Shown here: positions 5,317 to 6,437 of the stretch, piece by piece
Position numbering within the stretch: position 1 is the first letter of the stretch
Layout of the letters: every line of letters begins with the position of its first letter
Assembly (NCBI GenBank): GCA_002433675.1
Contig: DJIP01000120.1
Span: 1 to 6,437, forward strand
Length of the DNA: 6,437 nucleotides
Source: Halomonas halophila
Lineage (GTDB): Bacteria > Pseudomonadota > Gammaproteobacteria > Pseudomonadales > Halomonadaceae
Reading direction: 5' to 3'
Translations under genes and position numbers: made by a program
The notes under the pieces: model-generated
What the model saw: the letters and a program-made list of their open reading frames with translations, nothing else
Database searches by the model: none
What the model was told of the DNA's origin: nothing

Positions 5317-5979
5317 TCATTGACCCAACAGTTCACTCATCCACTCGCCAATGTCCCCGATCTGCTGCGGGCAGACCGCGTGAGCCATGGGATACTGACG
5401 ATAGACGGTGTGATAGCCAAGCTCCTCCATGCGAGCAAAGGCGGCTCTGCCCAGGGACTCGGGCACCACCGGATCCATGCTGCCGTGATGGATCTCCACC
5501 CTCAGGTCGCGATTGGCCTCGTTCAGCTCGATCGAGTTGGCGGTGGCGAAGTAGGTGGACATCGCCAGCAGTCCGCCCAGCGGTTTATCAAAGCTCAGGG
5601 CGGCTTCGTAGGCAACTGCCCCACCCTGGGAAAACCCGGCCAGAAGGATGCGCTGGCTGTCGATGCCAGCATCGATCTGGGACTGTATGACGCCCTTGAT
5701 CCGCTCGGCCGACAGCCGCAGCTGCATCTCGTCCACACGACGGTCCAGACTCATCTCTAGAATGTCGTACCAGGCGGGCATGACCATGCCGCCATTGATG
5801 GTGACCGGCAGGCGAGGTGCATGGGGCAGGATAAATCGAATCTGCGCGTAGCCGGGCCTTGGCAGCATCGGCACCACCGGCTCGAAGTCACGTCCATCCG
5901 CTCCCAGGCCGTGAAGAATGATCATGCAGGCGTCGGCTTCGCCTCGGGGCTCGATGACCAGCTGGTCGTTGTCGCTCAT
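5317..5979 (-). CDS. Alpha/beta-hydrolase carboxylesterase (EstB/acyl-protein thioesterase-like)
   Basis: A 220-residue serine hydrolase of the phospholipase/carboxylesterase family, the usual length for it. It is expected to cleave small carboxylic esters or acyl thioesters in the cytoplasm; the physiological substrate is not evident. Seen in order: the oxyanion-hole stretch ILHGLGADGRDF (21-32), LPHAPRLPVTINGG (51-64) with PAWYDI (68-73), the nucleophile elbow GFSQGG with Ser117, GSMDPVVP with Asp169, and YPMAHAV with His200. The catalytic triad is complete. No signal peptide or membrane segment is seen. The ATG at 5979 is preceded by only a weak GAG-type ribosome site, and an in-frame TGA close upstream excludes a much longer start. 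It lies between the permease gene upstream (gap 114 bases) and the cyclase gene downstream (gap 116 bases), all on the minus strand. Members are called estB in Pseudomonas fluorescens; I do not assign a symbol. Confidence 0.92.
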   Translation of the reverse strand: MSDNDQLVIEPRGEADACMIILHGLGADGRDFEPVVPMLPRPGYAQIRFILPHAPRLPVTINGGMVMPAWYDILEMSLDRRVDEMQLRLSAERIKGVIQSQIDAGIDSQRILLAGFSQGGAVAYEAALSFDKPLGGLLAMSTYFATANSIELNEANRDLRVEIHHGSMDPVVPESLGRAAFARMEELGYHTVYRQYPMAHAVCPQQIGDIGEWMSELLGQ

Positions 5980-6093
5980 GGGCAGATCTCAGTCTATGTT
6001 GCAAAGCACAACCTCCTAGCCTACCGCAATGCGCCAGAGGGGACGAGCCAAACAAGTGAAGCCACCCGGCTGCCGAGAAGCACACGGGGGTTC

Positions 6094-6437
6094 TCAGAAG
6101 GGCCAGAAAAAGGGTGTCAGCGTCAACACCACCACCGCGGTCAGCAGATTCAGGGGGCCGCCGAGCTTGAGGTAATCCTCGACCCGGTAGCCACCGGGCC
6201 CCATGACCATCAGGTTGGTCTGATAGCCGATCGGGGTAAGAAAACTGGCCGATGCGGCAAACATCACCACCACCACATAAGGCAATGGGTTGACGCCGAG
6301 GCTCTCGGCCCCTGCCATGGCAATGGGGAAGGTGATGACCGCTGCGGCATTGTTGGTCACCAGCGAGGTCAGCAGCGCCACCACACAGTAGGTGCCCACC
6401 AGCAGCGCCCAGGGACTGTCGCCGACGACACTCAGCA
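6094..6437 (-). CDS. SLC13-family permease, C-terminal part (5' end outside window)
   Basis: The frame is open to the window edge and gives the last 113 residues of an inner-membrane carrier. The sequence is strongly hydrophobic, with about three membrane segments. It has TSLVTNNAAAVITFPIA and SASFLTPIGYQTNLMVMGPG, which match the second-half substrate/cation-binding loops of the DASS/SLC13 superfamily, and the family-like ending LNLLTAVVVLTLTPFFWPF. It most resembles the SAC1-like branch of putative sulfate or anion permeases, whose full length is around 590 residues with two central TrkA-C domains; that part is not in view. The substrate cannot be told from this fragment. A GTG at 6399 is an internal valine and not a start, because family-like sequence (GDSPWALL) continues upstream of it. 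Confidence 0.92.
   Translation of the reverse strand, partial: LSVVGDSPWALLVGTYCVVALLTSLVTNNAAAVITFPIAMAGAESLGVNPLPYVVVVMFAASASFLTPIGYQTNLMVMGPGGYRVEDYLKLGGPLNLLTAVVVLTLTPFFWPF

Noticed and set aside
5980..6093. Possible terminator or promoter between the permease and esterase genes
   Set aside because: Only a 4-bp AGCC/GGCT stem and scattered poor hexamers are seen. A GGAGG on the minus strand (near 6010) leads to short frames that stop at once. None is good enough to call.

Overview
The window is a GC-rich piece of bacterial chromosome. Protein similarity recalled from memory (assimilatory NirB/NirD, a PIN-PhoH protein, a PAS/GGDEF protein, an EstB-like esterase, an SLC13-type carrier) and strong G/C preference at third codon positions suggest a gammaproteobacterium. 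Something near Halomonas or a related oceanospirillalean is my best guess, but it is an inference from content and not a placement. I see no insertion sequence, tRNA, rRNA, CRISPR array or phage gene.

Layout, left to right. Positions 1-1155 (+) hold the C-terminal 384 residues of the NADH-dependent nitrite reductase large subunit NirB. After a 77-base gap with a perfect 8-bp stem-loop comes the small subunit gene nirD at 1233-1598 (+). A 452-base non-coding stretch follows (1599-2050). It contains a promoter-like TTGACA, several inverted and direct repeats, a possible 25-codon leader ORF behind a very strong Shine-Dalgarno, and an 18-base sequence resembling a Pho box. It leads into a PIN-PhoH gene at 2051-3454 (+). 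Between this gene and the convergent gene downstream lie three exact 12-bp tandem repeats and a 12-bp perfect hairpin with the shape of a terminator.

The right half is all on the minus strand. Positions 5200-3566 encode a two-PAS/GGDEF diguanylate cyclase with a C-terminal four-cysteine zinc-ribbon-like module. Positions 5979-5317 encode an alpha/beta-hydrolase carboxylesterase of the EstB/acyl-protein thioesterase type. Positions 6437-6094 hold the C-terminal end of an SLC13-like (DASS/SAC1-type) permease whose start lies outside the window.

Only nirB and nirD clearly work together: they make the two subunits of one siroheme enzyme that reduces nitrite to ammonium. The other genes look like ordinary neighbours and not a single pathway. 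I did not find a convincing new multi-gene system. The points most worth a second look are the zinc-ribbon tail on the cyclase and the elaborate leader in front of the PIN-PhoH gene.
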